Of a stretch of 64,000 bases of DNA, positions 18,848-27,935 are shown one piece after another (the stretch's first letter is position 1; every line of letters begins with the position of its first letter). The translations under genes and the position numbers were made by a program. The notes under the pieces were generated by a model that had not been told where the DNA came from, made no database searches, and saw only the letters and a program-made list of their open reading frames with translations. The stretch is from an uncultured Eubacteriales bacterium (GTDB lineage: Bacteria > Bacillota > Clostridia > Oscillospirales > CAG-272): assembly GCA_934402395.1 (NCBI GenBank), contig CAKRTQ010000009.1, positions 1 through 64,000 of the forward strand, read 5' to 3'.

Positions 18848-19855
18848 ATGTATATGTTTAAATATGTTGTGAAACGTCTGGGCCTGATGCTCTTCACATT
18901 TATTATCATCTTCACGATGTGTTTTGTGCTTATCAAGCTTCTGCCCATCCCCACCAATGTTCTTCCGGGTCAGGACCCTGAGATCATAATGAAAACGCTG
19001 GAGGGGCGCGGATGGATCACCAACATCAGAGAAGGGGAAAACGGAGTCTATGAGTACGACCGTGTCCCGATAATGCTCCAGTACGGAAACTATATCAAGA
19101 GGGTGCTTATCAAGGGCGATTTCGGTATTGCCACCACCTACGGCGAGTATCTTAACATGGATCTGCGGGAAGTGTTTGTCAGCCACCTTCCGCCCACAAT
19201 GCTTATAAATATTTATTCTACACTTATCGGCGTACCGATCGGACTTGCGCTCGGTATCTGGGCTGCGCTGAAAAAGAACAAGTGGCAAGATCAGATGATC
19301 AATGTTATCATCATACTGCTCATTTCAATCCCTTCTATCGTATTGGCTCTTCTTATCCAGTACGTGTTCTGCTTCAAGCTCGGCTGGTTCCCGCTGACAA
19401 TGTCAACAAGTAAAGAATATTTCACATGGCCGGTATTCCGCTCCATGCTTCCGGCGGTATTTTCTCTGTGTCTCGGCTCGATAGCCGGATACGCACGCTA
19501 CACCCGCGCGGAACTTTCCGAGGTTCTTACCGGCGAATTTATGCTGCTTGCGAGAACCAAGGGACTTACAAAGCGCCAGGCTATCTTCCGCCATGCGATG
19601 CGTAACTCCATGGTCGTTATATTCCCGTCGATACTCAGTGAATTTGTCTCGGTCCTTTCGGGATCGCTGATCATCGAAAAGATGTTCGGAATAAACGGCG
19701 TCGGCGGACTCTATCTGAACTCTATCACATTCCAGGATTACGACTTTTTCATGCTGCTGTCCGGTTTCTATACTCTTGTCAGCCTGGCGGCAGGTATCGT
19801 TATTGATATCAGCTACGGTTTCATCGACCCGAGAATCAGAATGGGGGCGAAATAA
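18848..19855 (+). CDS. oppB: Oligopeptide ABC transporter permease, OppB type
   Basis: 335 residues, six predicted helices, beginning with the family's MYMFKYVVKRLG start. The EAA loop that contacts the ATPases is at LTGEFMLLARTKGLTKRQAI. It ends with the usual SYGFIDPRIRMG. A periplasmic-side segment of about 70 residues follows helix 1, normal for the family. GAGGAG lies upstream of the start. It forms the membrane channel with the OppC-type protein two bases downstream. Confidence 0.93.
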   Translation: MYMFKYVVKRLGLMLFTFIIIFTMCFVLIKLLPIPTNVLPGQDPEIIMKTLEGRGWITNIREGENGVYEYDRVPIMLQYGNYIKRVLIKGDFGIATTYGEYLNMDLREVFVSHLPPTMLINIYSTLIGVPIGLALGIWAALKKNKWQDQMINVIIILLISIPSIVLALLIQYVFCFKLGWFPLTMSTSKEYFTWPVFRSMLPAVFSLCLGSIAGYARYTRAELSEVLTGEFMLLARTKGLTKRQAIFRHAMRNSMVVIFPSILSEFVSVLSGSLIIEKMFGINGVGGLYLNSITFQDYDFFMLLSGFYTLVSLAAGIVIDISYGFIDPRIRMGAK

Positions 19856-19857
19856 AG

Positions 19858-21450
19858 ATGTCAGTGAACAACATAAATAATATCCCGGATATCCCTGTCG
19901 AAAAATTCAAATTTGCGACCGGGAGGGATCTGAAGCACGACAGTAAATTCGATACGAAGCCCGTAAGCTATTTTCAGGGCGCTTTCAGGCGCTTCTGCAA
20001 GAACAAGGGTGCGGTCGTCGGCGGCATAGTAATAATGTGTCTGCTGCTTTTTGCAATCGCTGCACCGTTTTTTACCCCGTTTACACCGGCATACTATGAT
20101 ATGGTGTATTCTTATGTAACACCCAAGTCAAAGCTTTTTGTAGACAAAGGCATTGATTTTTGGGATGGCTGCAAGACTAAAAAGACCAATTACCTTGGCT
20201 ATATCAAGGACATGGCGCTCGCTGCGGAGACCGGCAGAGAAGTCATCAAGCGCGGTGAATACACCGTGAGCGAGGATGGCGCCAGCTACTTCTACCGCTA
20301 CGACACCTATTACGGAGTAGGCTTCGGTAAATACAAAATAATTTCACAGGAAGAATTCGATAACATTCAGGCGTATCAGAATGAAACGGGCAAGCAGATC
20401 CTTTACCCTGTGGTGAAATCCACCGACAGACCTACGCTTGAAAAAAACAAGTACGATGCGAATATCTACTATAAGGTAGAAAATCCGAGTGCATCTACTG
20501 TCCGCCCCAAGCTCGACTATGATGGAAATATCATCCCCAACTATTGGAGATACGAGAAGGGTGAAGCTTCATCCCTGATACCGGAGTACAATTCCCTCCG
20601 CATTGAAGGCGAAAACGGTATCGTGGAAAACGGCACTACCTACTACTATGCATACGGCAGAAAGGTAGACGGCGGAATTGAAGTCAGGACGGAATACTAC
20701 GAATATTACATCTATAGTCATACTCAGGTGAAGAAAGACGGTATAGAAGAGCCGCTCTTCATTTTCGGTACCACCGAAACGGGCAAGGATATCTTTGCCT
20801 GCCTTTCATACGGTGCAAGATTTTCATTCGTGTTCGCCACCATCGTTGTGGCGGTGAACTTCATCGTCGGTGTCATCTGGGGTTCCATTTCCGGATACTT
20901 CGGCGGAAGGATCGACCTCTTTATGGAGAGATTCTCCGACATTCTCGGTTCTGTCCCGACGATAATCGTTATAACCCTTCTGAAATATCACATGGGAGCC
21001 TCGAGTCAGGCGCTCGTATTGTTCATCTCATTCTTTATGACGGGATGGATAGGTATTGCGGGCAGGACGCGAATGCAGTTCTATCGTTTCAAGAATCAGG
21101 AGTATGTCCTTGCGGCAAGAACGCTCGGCGCACGCGATTCGAGGATCATGTTCAAGCATATTTTCCCGAACGGTCTCGGCACCATCGTGACCAGCGTTGC
21201 TCTGGTCATTCCCTCGATGATCTACTCGGAGACGAACCTGTCCTATCTGGGTATCATCAACCTTGAGGCGGGAAAAACCACAAGTGTCGGTACTCTCATC
21301 GCGGCAGGTCAGAAATCCATTATGGCAGGCGCAGCATATGTGGCGCTGTTCCCCTGTCTGTTCCTTGTTCTGTTAATGCTCAGCTTTAACCTGTTCGGCA
21401 ACGGCTTGCGCGATGCGTTGAACCCGTCGCTCAGAGGCTCGGAGGATTAA
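19858..21450 (+). CDS. oppC: Oligopeptide ABC transporter permease, OppC type, with large extracellular insertion
   Basis: 530 residues where the family has about 300. Helix 1 is at about residues 50-75. Then come some 225 extra residues (about 78-300), rich in Tyr, Lys and Glu and without hydrophobic helices, before the conserved FGTTETGKDIFACLSYGARF motif. By topology the insert lies outside the cell. The rest is standard: helices 2-6 and the EAA loop (EYVLAARTLGARDSRIMFKH). Ribosome binding is weak and translation is probably coupled to the OppB gene. Role of the insert unknown; it may contact the oversized binding protein. Confidence 0.92.
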   Translation: MSVNNINNIPDIPVEKFKFATGRDLKHDSKFDTKPVSYFQGAFRRFCKNKGAVVGGIVIMCLLLFAIAAPFFTPFTPAYYDMVYSYVTPKSKLFVDKGIDFWDGCKTKKTNYLGYIKDMALAAETGREVIKRGEYTVSEDGASYFYRYDTYYGVGFGKYKIISQEEFDNIQAYQNETGKQILYPVVKSTDRPTLEKNKYDANIYYKVENPSASTVRPKLDYDGNIIPNYWRYEKGEASSLIPEYNSLRIEGENGIVENGTTYYYAYGRKVDGGIEVRTEYYEYYIYSHTQVKKDGIEEPLFIFGTTETGKDIFACLSYGARFSFVFATIVVAVNFIVGVIWGSISGYFGGRIDLFMERFSDILGSVPTIIVITLLKYHMGASSQALVLFISFFMTGWIGIAGRTRMQFYRFKNQEYVLAARTLGARDSRIMFKHIFPNGLGTIVTSVALVIPSMIYSETNLSYLGIINLEAGKTTSVGTLIAAGQKSIMAGAAYVALFPCLFLVLLMLSFNLFGNGLRDALNPSLRGSED

Positions 21451-21453
21451 GAT

Positions 21454-23697
21454 ATGAATAAAGAAGTCAAGTTATCAGTCAATAATCTGAAGGTCAGTTT
21501 CCGCACGGATGCAGGTAAGGTACAGGCTGTACGTGATATCTCGTTCGATCTGTACAAGGGAGAAACGCTGGCGATCGTCGGAGAGTCGGGCTCGGGTAAG
21601 TCCGTTACATCGAAAGCGATCATGGGGATCTCTGCGGTGAACTCTATTTATGAGGGCGGAGAAATTCTTTACGACGGACGTGACCTTCTGCGCATTCCCG
21701 AAGAGGAGATGCACAAGTTGCGCGGAGACAAGATCGCAATGATCTTCCAGGATCCGCTGTCGTCGCTCAACCCCATCATGCGCATCGGTAAGCAGATCAC
21801 AGAGGCGATGCTCCTTAAAAACAAGGCGAACCGCAAGGAAGGCCGCGAAGCCTTCAACAAAATGCTTGCTACGCTGCTTGAGACGATAAAGACCGCTCTT
21901 GCCGAAAACAACGACGAGCATATTTCGATCGGAGAAGTTGAAAAATACATCAAAACCTTTGATGATTTCAACATTCAGGCGATCAAGCTGGAAAACAGCT
22001 ACAACGAGTCGCGCACGGCGGCAGAGGAAATGATCACGGTCATCGAAGATCTTCTCTTCCTGACCGAAAAGAAGCAGAAGGTCGATGTCGTATCGAAGCT
22101 CAATCAGATCAGAAACTATCTGAAGTCGATCGACGACAAGTATTTTGTGACCGGGTATGAGGAATCTCTTAAGGCTCACAGCGCATCACTGTCCGGCACG
22201 ATATCACAAGAAAGAGCGAAGCTGACTGCCGCGGATATCGCAAAGAAGCTGTTTGCGGGAAATGCATACAAAAACGAGGCGTCTGCCGAGACCGTAGATA
22301 TACTGAAACAGGTCAAGGCAACAGCCGAAGAGATGCTCGCACGGCCCAAATACGACTTTTTCCGGATCGGCTACTACGTTTATAAGCATCCCAATGAGGA
22401 TCTTTCCCGCATCCCCGCTCCCGAGGCAAATGAAATGGCTTACAAGTACCTCACAGAGGACTTTATGGAGTCGTTCATCAGATATGAAAAGATCGCAGTG
22501 CGTTATTCGCTCGACAAGGTCAGAAAAAACAAGGAAAAGGCTGTCAAGGAGCTGCGTGCGGCGATTGGATTCTTCGAGGCAGGCGGTTTTACCTCTCAGG
22601 ATGCGACCGCGCTTGCAAAGAATCTGAACAAGAGCGTTACTGCGGCGATCGATCCGCTGGCTGTGGTCAAAGACAGCGTTGCATACACCTTCGGCGAAGC
22701 GCTTGACAGAGAGATCGAAAAGTACTTCTTCTATATTAAGAACAATCCCAAGGAGGAGGCTCGCTTTGCACGTCAGACCGCAAAGAGAGAGGCAATGCTC
22801 GCCAAGGGAAAGAAGGGCAAGCAGGTAAACTGGAAGATCGTTCCGAAGTCCGTTGTGGAGCCGGAAGATCAGATCCGCATCATCGTTTCCGTTCTTAACC
22901 ACGTAGTCGAAAAGTTTGAGTCGGATATTCAGGCGGAGGAAAATGTCGATCTTGACAAGCGGTGCATTGAGATAATCGATTATCTCAAGGAAAAAGCTTC
23001 TCAGGTCGTTTATAAGCTCACTAAACGTATAGCCAAGGAAAGAGCTATCAAGCTCATGGACGAGGTCGGTATTCCCGAGGCGAGACTCCGTTTCAGACAG
23101 TACCCGTTTGAATTCTCGGGCGGTATGCGCCAGCGTATAGTCATTGCTATCGCGCTTTCGGCAAACCCCGACATTCTGATATGCGATGAACCCACGACCG
23201 CGCTTGACGTTACCATTCAGGCTCAGATCCTTGAGCTTATCAACCGTCTGAAGCGCGAACGCAACCTCTCAATTATCTTCATTACACACGATCTTGGCGT
23301 TGTTGCAAACATGGCGGACCGAATTGCCGTTATGTATGCGGGTAAGATAGTAGAGTACGGCACTGCCGAAGAGGTGTTCTACAATCCTCAGCATCCCTAC
23401 ACCTGGGCGCTGCTTTCCTCCATGCCGGACCTTGATACCAACGAAAAGCTGGATGCTATCCCCGGCACTCCCCCCAATATGATATATCCCCCCGTCGGAG
23501 ATGCGTTTGCTGAGAGAAACAAGTACGCAATGGAGATAGATTACGAAATGCAGCCTCCTATGTTCCAGGTTTCCCCCACGCACTACGCCGCAACATGGCT
23601 GCTTCACCCCAATGCGCCCAAGGTAGAGATCCCCAAGATCATTACCGAGCGAATCAAACGAATGAAGGAAAGAGGAGGCAATTATGGAGAACAATAA
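21454..23697 (+). CDS. oppD: Oligopeptide ABC transporter ATPase, OppD type, with ~390-residue insertion
   Basis: 747 residues where OppD has about 330. Walker A (GESGSGKS) is at about 43-50 and the Q-loop Gln at 99 (IFQDPLSSLNP). The signature FSGGMRQR comes only near residue 555, so about 390 residues are inserted in the helical subdomain (roughly 125-510). The insert is charged, Ala/Lys/Glu-rich and predicted helical or coiled coil. Walker B (ILICDEPTTALD), H-loop (FITHDLGVVA) and the C-terminal oligopeptide motif (NPQHPYTWALLSSMP) are intact. GGAGG precedes the start. The gene overlaps the next by 14 bases. Confidence 0.93.
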   Translation: MNKEVKLSVNNLKVSFRTDAGKVQAVRDISFDLYKGETLAIVGESGSGKSVTSKAIMGISAVNSIYEGGEILYDGRDLLRIPEEEMHKLRGDKIAMIFQDPLSSLNPIMRIGKQITEAMLLKNKANRKEGREAFNKMLATLLETIKTALAENNDEHISIGEVEKYIKTFDDFNIQAIKLENSYNESRTAAEEMITVIEDLLFLTEKKQKVDVVSKLNQIRNYLKSIDDKYFVTGYEESLKAHSASLSGTISQERAKLTAADIAKKLFAGNAYKNEASAETVDILKQVKATAEEMLARPKYDFFRIGYYVYKHPNEDLSRIPAPEANEMAYKYLTEDFMESFIRYEKIAVRYSLDKVRKNKEKAVKELRAAIGFFEAGGFTSQDATALAKNLNKSVTAAIDPLAVVKDSVAYTFGEALDREIEKYFFYIKNNPKEEARFARQTAKREAMLAKGKKGKQVNWKIVPKSVVEPEDQIRIIVSVLNHVVEKFESDIQAEENVDLDKRCIEIIDYLKEKASQVVYKLTKRIAKERAIKLMDEVGIPEARLRFRQYPFEFSGGMRQRIVIAIALSANPDILICDEPTTALDVTIQAQILELINRLKRERNLSIIFITHDLGVVANMADRIAVMYAGKIVEYGTAEEVFYNPQHPYTWALLSSMPDLDTNEKLDAIPGTPPNMIYPPVGDAFAERNKYAMEIDYEMQPPMFQVSPTHYAATWLLHPNAPKVEIPKIITERIKRMKERGGNYGEQ

Positions 23698-24943
23698 TGA
23701 AGTATTATTGAAGGTAGATCATCTTTGCCAGTATTTCCGGATGGGACACAAGGACCTCAAGGCGGTTGACGATGTCAGTTTTGAGATCAAAAAAGGCGAG
23801 GCGTTCGGTCTTGTCGGAGAGTCCGGCTGCGGTAAGACAACTACCGGCCGTTCGATCATAAAGCTGTATGACATCACCTCGGGTAATATATACTTCAAGG
23901 GTCAGAAGATCAGTGCGGGAACGCGTTCTTATAAGGACGAGATCTCAAAAGCCCGCGCCACAGCGAAACAGAATATCAAAGCACTCCGCGCCGAAAAAAA
24001 CGTCAGCAGCGAAAGAGCAGCTGAGATCAATAACGAGATAGAAAAGATCAACAGCGAGCTGCGTGCTATCGTTGCCGAAAACAGAAATAAGATCAGAAGT
24101 GCGAAGGTCGATTGCAAAGAGGTCGATAAACGCTATTCAAAGTCGCGTGTCGAGGCGCTTCATGCGGAATACGCCGAGAAGCTCCGCGCCGCGGAGGGTG
24201 ACCATGCCGCAAAGAAGGCTCTTGAGAAAGAGTACAAGCAGAAATGCCGCGTGGCGAAAAAGAGCAAGCTGATCACAGAGATTCAGATGATATTCCAGGA
24301 TCCGATTGCATCGCTCGATCCCCGTATGACGGTCCGCGAGATAATTGCCGAGGGGCTTGTCATCAACGGTATGACCGACAAGGAGCTTATCAATCAGAAG
24401 GTTTACGACATTCTTGAAACCGTCGGTCTTGTGCGCGAGCACGCAGACCGCTATCCTCACGAGTTCTCGGGCGGTCAGCGTCAGCGCATCGGTATCGCAA
24501 GAGCTGTTATCATGCAGCCCGAAATGATCATCGCGGACGAGCCGATCTCGGCACTTGATGTGTCGATCCAGGCGCAGGTCATCAACCTGCTGAACGATCT
24601 CCGCGAGAGCATGGGACTTACCATCCTGTTCATCGCACACGACCTGTCTGTCGTAAAGTACTTCTCGGACAGGATCGGCGTTATGTATTTCGGTAAAATG
24701 GTAGAGCTGGCTGATTCCGATGAGCTGTTCAGCCATCCGCTGCACCCTTATACGAAGTCTCTGCTGTCCGCGATCCCGCTGCCGGACCCCGTGTATGAAA
24801 AGCAGCGCACGAGGATCACCTATAATCCTCTGGCAGAGCATGATTATTCGGTCGATCAGCCCTCCTTCCGCGAGATCTCTCCCGGTCATTTCGTCTATTG
24901 CAACGATGCTGAGGAAAGGAAGTACAAAGAGGCGTTAAAATAA
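23684..24943 (+). CDS. oppF: Oligopeptide ABC transporter ATPase, OppF type, with coiled-coil insertion
   Basis: 419 residues against about 320 in the family. Walker A (GESGCGKTT) is at about 45-53. A highly charged, Lys/Glu/Ala-rich segment (about 80-195), predicted coiled coil, lies between the first beta layer and the Q-loop (MIFQDPIASLDPRM). Signature FSGGQRQR, Walker B (MIIADEPISALD) and H-loop (FIAHDLSVVKY) are normal. The insert is at a different place from that in the partner ATPase. GAGGAGG upstream. Confidence 0.93.
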   Translation: MENNNEVLLKVDHLCQYFRMGHKDLKAVDDVSFEIKKGEAFGLVGESGCGKTTTGRSIIKLYDITSGNIYFKGQKISAGTRSYKDEISKARATAKQNIKALRAEKNVSSERAAEINNEIEKINSELRAIVAENRNKIRSAKVDCKEVDKRYSKSRVEALHAEYAEKLRAAEGDHAAKKALEKEYKQKCRVAKKSKLITEIQMIFQDPIASLDPRMTVREIIAEGLVINGMTDKELINQKVYDILETVGLVREHADRYPHEFSGGQRQRIGIARAVIMQPEMIIADEPISALDVSIQAQVINLLNDLRESMGLTILFIAHDLSVVKYFSDRIGVMYFGKMVELADSDELFSHPLHPYTKSLLSAIPLPDPVYEKQRTRITYNPLAEHDYSVDQPSFREISPGHFVYCNDAEERKYKEALK

Positions 24944-24962
24944 CAGGACAGGCGGTTCAGCC

Positions 24963-25385
24963 ATGAAAAAGGAAAACAAAGCTTTATTGTCTAAGTATAT
25001 CACATGCTTTGCGGTCGCATCGCTTATCGCGGTCGCGGTGTTCTGGTCCAAAGGCTTTTTCTCTCATTCTGTCGGAGTGAATATTCAGATCCTGGCGGAC
25101 GGCTTCTTCGTTTCCGGGATCCTGATGACCATGCTCGCGGGAATGCTGTTCATCAGCAGCGAGGGCGCGCTGATAGGAATAGGATTTGTTTTGAGAAACG
25201 TTATTCTGTCGTTTATTCCCATGGGCAGGCAGAAACATGAATTGTATGCCGATTACCGTGAGAGAAAGCTCAAGGAGATGAAAAAAACAAAAGACAGGTG
25301 TATTCTTGTGACAGGTCTTACGTTTCTTTTTGTCGGAGTTGTTTTTAACGTCATCTGGTACGTGAAATTTTATAACGTTGTCTGA
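24963..25385 (+). CDS. Small membrane protein, DUF3899-like
   Basis: 140 residues: three hydrophobic segments (about 10-27, 42-75, 115-135) with a basic cytoplasmic loop (RQKHELYADYRERKLKEMKK) between the second and third. Arrangement fits DUF3899, a family of unknown function in Bacillota. It lies 19 bases after the OppF-type gene and before the operon terminator, so it is probably co-transcribed with the transporter. Confidence 0.65.
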   Translation: MKKENKALLSKYITCFAVASLIAVAVFWSKGFFSHSVGVNIQILADGFFVSGILMTMLAGMLFISSEGALIGIGFVLRNVILSFIPMGRQKHELYADYRERKLKEMKKTKDRCILVTGLTFLFVGVVFNVIWYVKFYNVV

Positions 25386-25400
25386 TCATTCGATCGGAAC

Positions 25401-25446
25401 AAAAAACGGATACCCCCGGTCTTGAGACTTTGGGTATCCGTTTTTG
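25401..25446 (+). terminator. Rho-independent terminator ending the opp operon
   Basis: AAAAACGGATACCC pairs with GGGTATCCGTTTTT across a 16-base loop; A-run before and T-run after make it potentially bidirectional. Confidence 0.9.
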
Positions 25447-25519
25447 CGCATCCGGCTGTAACGCCTTGTGCGGTAAGATAAACCGTGCGCCGGATCCCGG
25501 AATTGCGGCGCGCCCGCGG

Positions 25520-25972
25520 CATCTTCCTGCCGGCATTACGAACTTGACCGTTTGTTCAACGCGCGGAGATTACCAGGGGTGCCAGCTCATTTTCGATGAA
25601 AATAAGATCAGGGCTGTTATTGATTTTTCTTCCGCAGCCTTTCTGCCCGTTACATGGGAGATAATGCGTTCTTTTGCACAGTCCTCGTCTTCCTGCAGAG
25701 CTGATGCGAAAATAGATATTGCGGCATTTTGCGAGTACGTGCGCGCGTATATGGAGTTTTCTCCTCTCACCGAAAACGATATGCTTGCCATGCCGTATGT
25801 TTATCTGTTTCAGCTCGCCGGAAGCAGATACGGCTATTCGCAGTATTTGAATTCCGATTCGGAAGACAGGGACGGTTTGCTTCGGTTTGCATTCTGGAGA
25901 ACAAAAATTTGCCGTGAGATCGAGAAAAATGCCGGGGCGATTTCCGACGAACTGCTGAAATTACTTAAATGA
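25520..25972 (+). pseudogene. C-terminal fragment of an aminoglycoside/choline-type phosphotransferase
   Basis: Resembles the C-lobe of APH-family kinases: a Brenner-like motif reads RGDYQGCQLIF instead of HGDYQ, followed by the metal-binding IRAVIDFSSA (VIDW in the family) and LPVTWEIMRSF. The whole N-lobe, with the ATP-binding Lys, is missing and the open frame reaches back into the opp terminator. Loss of the N-lobe and of the motif's His argue against activity. Confidence 0.7.
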
Positions 25973-26007
25973 TGATACACCTGTTACAGATGCCGTAAGA
26001 ACTCCAA

Positions 26008-26053
26008 GCTGGGGGCGGTAAAAAACTCATCTGAGTTTTTTACCGCCCCCAGC
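26008..26053. repeat. Near-perfect palindrome with AAAACTCA/TGAGTTTT core
   Basis: Arms of 22 bases: GCT plus GGGGGCGGTAAAAAACTCA (26011-26029), a two-base loop, then the exact complement to 26053. Could act as a terminator in either direction. The ACTC/GAGT inner stem recurs at 26180, 34860, 58393 and 58437 with different outer stems. Confidence 0.8.
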
Positions 26054-26179
26054 CGACTTGTTCTCGGCGGCTGAATGCCGCCGTTTTGCCTCCAAGAAAG
26101 CTAAATGACAACGGCACTGAGGGGCAAAAACGACCAAGATCGCATCAAAAATGCCGGGATCGCGACCGGCATTTCCACG

Positions 26180-26215
26180 GTGGCTGTTGAAAACATCGAG
26201 TTTTTTAACAGCCGC
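26180..26215. repeat. Palindrome of the GTGGCTGTTGAAAAC family
   Basis: GTGGCTGTTGAAAAC (26180-26194), loop ATCGA, then GTTTTTTAACAGCCGC. Nearly the same sequence forms a terminator at 34860-34894. Another hairpin, AAATGCCGG/CCGGCATTT, lies at 26149-26174. No gene is seen from 25973 to 26828. Confidence 0.7.
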
Positions 26216-26277
26216 TATATTATATGATGAAAACAGCTGTGATCGGGCGGTCCCGGCACGGATATATGGATTTGTAA

Positions 26278-26372
26278 AACGAATAGGCGTGTTAACTCAA
26301 CACTTGTCGTATATTATTGAAAACGGCGGGTTGATATGGTAAAATAATATTGCGGACCGTACCGCGCAGCAT
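26278..26372 (+). promoter_or_regulatory. Conserved promoter module B (shared with 11945-12039)
   Basis: Contains TTGAAA (26317-26322), 17 bases, TAAAAT (26340-26345), and the 18-base block TTAACTCAACACTTGTCG (26292-26309) identical to module A. No gene starts soon after it: the next is at 26829, behind a second promoter. It is an orphan promoter, or drives a short RNA or a lost gene. Confidence 0.6.
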
Positions 26373-26592
26373 AGCTGTTTTTGTTCCGGTCCTGGCAAAA
26401 TAGGATCGGCTGAAAAATCTGCGCGTTTTCCGGCGGTGCGTTTTGCGTTTGCAAATTCAAAAGCCGTGATCTTTTATGTCAATTCTCTATATATGGGTTT
26501 CACATAATACGTTAAGGGCGTAAAAGAACGGTTTTTATATGCTGAAATATGAACCAATGGTATAGTTATTGTTCTGATTTTGAGATAATATG

Positions 26593-26621
26593 TTGACAAA
26601 CGCATGGCCGCATGTTATAAT
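26593..26621 (+). promoter_or_regulatory. Consensus promoter before the DUF4279-like gene
   Basis: TTGACA (26593-26598), 17 bases, TATAAT (26616-26621), about 200 bases before ATG 26829. Confidence 0.75.
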
Positions 26622-26828
26622 CTATTTGAGAAATAATTGAATGTATATGCGTGAGCAGTTTTGCGTGACATAAGGTTTGAAAAACATATGCAAACTACCG
26701 GTGGTCGCGCTTCGCACCTTGCGTTCTTTTGCGCACCGTGCGCAATATGACCGGTGGATGAACCCGACACTCAGACTACTGTTCCTGCGAGGAACAAAAA
26801 AACTGTTTTTATAAAAACGGAGGGTAAC

Positions 26829-27604
26829 ATGAGAAGTATTCAGGTGATTCCTACTATCCGGTGCGACATGATCCTTATGGTATCGTCCGGCTGCCGTGAC
26901 GAGGTGGCGGCTGCAATGCAAACGGAAAGCACGTCCGCTGCGGGTGACTGGAGGATCTCCACGGGAGACGTGCGGTGCGTTTGCTCCGAGCAGGTCACTG
27001 CGATAATGCTTCGCTTTTTCCCGATTGGCAGATAAACCGGCTGGCGGAGGTAAAAAGCAAGTATGATCTCAGATCGGTGATGACGCTGCACATCGGCTGC
27101 GAGGCATCGTCATTCCCGTTCATTAAGCTCGATGAGTCGCTGATCCGGTTTTTGCTGTCCACCGACACGGAGCTGATTCTTTCCGTTTCGGAGGGCGACG
27201 GTGCGCTTGATGACTATGCCGTCCGGCTGCGGCTGAACATGAGCGGGCATGATCTTGCGTTTGACAAAATAGAGGAATATACGAAAAAAACGCCTTGGCT
27301 CAAAAGGCGCCGGTCGGATTTTCCGATCTCGGCGCAAAATATCACGGAGGACACGTGGATATACCGGACAGAAGCCTTTCCCATGCGCGAGTTGAACGAG
27401 AATGTTCGCACATTTTGTAACGGACTTTCGGATAGAAGGCTTGCGGAGGATGTTCCGTTTGAAAAATGCTCTTTGGATCTGAATATCTACGGTGCGGACG
27501 GCATTTCGTTTGAAAGCGCAATTCCCGCCGGACTGCTCCGGCTTGCCTCTGAGCTTTCCGCTCAGATATGGGTGGGGAGATATGCCGAGGACCAACCGGA
27601 GTAA
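26829..27604 (+). pseudogene. Tandem DUF4279-like protein, frameshifted
   Basis: The first piece (ATG 26829, GGAGG upstream) runs to 27035; the homologous continuation is in another frame, from about 26975 to 27604 (NASLFPDWQINRLAEVKSKY onward). The parts look like two successive DUF4279-type modules, each with a WRIS- or WIYR-like Trp strand, a helix, and a LHIG/LNIYG strand followed by Phe, Pro and a LLRLASEL-like helix. DUF4279 is of unknown function and frequent near contact-toxin immunity genes. One frameshift in 26960-26995 explains the split; a sequencing error cannot be excluded. Confidence 0.55.
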
Positions 27605-27608
27605 AAGC

Positions 27609-27923
27609 ATGAGGCGCCAGTGCGTCTGTTCTGATAAAGGAATCACAGTAGCAGACGAGGAAACAACGTCGGAACTTATGCCGATGATGGCGCAGAGTTG
27701 TTCTGACGATGATTACAGTGACTATGATGGAAAGACATTTAATAATACGTCTCAGGGACTGAATGCAATGGGTGTTCCTTTTAGTGGAAGCGGATTAGAT
27801 ATAGTATTATTAAGTCCTATGCTTGATATAAGTTTTAGTCAGTGTGGAACGGATCTGTGTGTGTTTATAACGTATAATTCAACGGGTAGACAATCGTCCC
27901 GGTTCAAAGTAAAACAATGGTAA
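27609..27923 (+). CDS. Hypothetical protein, 104 residues
   Basis: Starts four bases after the DUF4279-like stop with GGAG seven bases ahead, so it may be translationally coupled. Acidic middle (SDDDYSDYD), three hydrophobic strands and four Cys residues; no signal peptide or known motif. Base composition becomes AT-rich from here to about 30.2 kb, unlike the flanks, which suggests separate origin. Function unknown. Confidence 0.45.
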   Translation: MRRQCVCSDKGITVADEETTSELMPMMAQSCSDDDYSDYDGKTFNNTSQGLNAMGVPFSGSGLDIVLLSPMLDISFSQCGTDLCVFITYNSTGRQSSRFKVKQW

Positions 27924-27935
27924 AGGAGTACTTGC

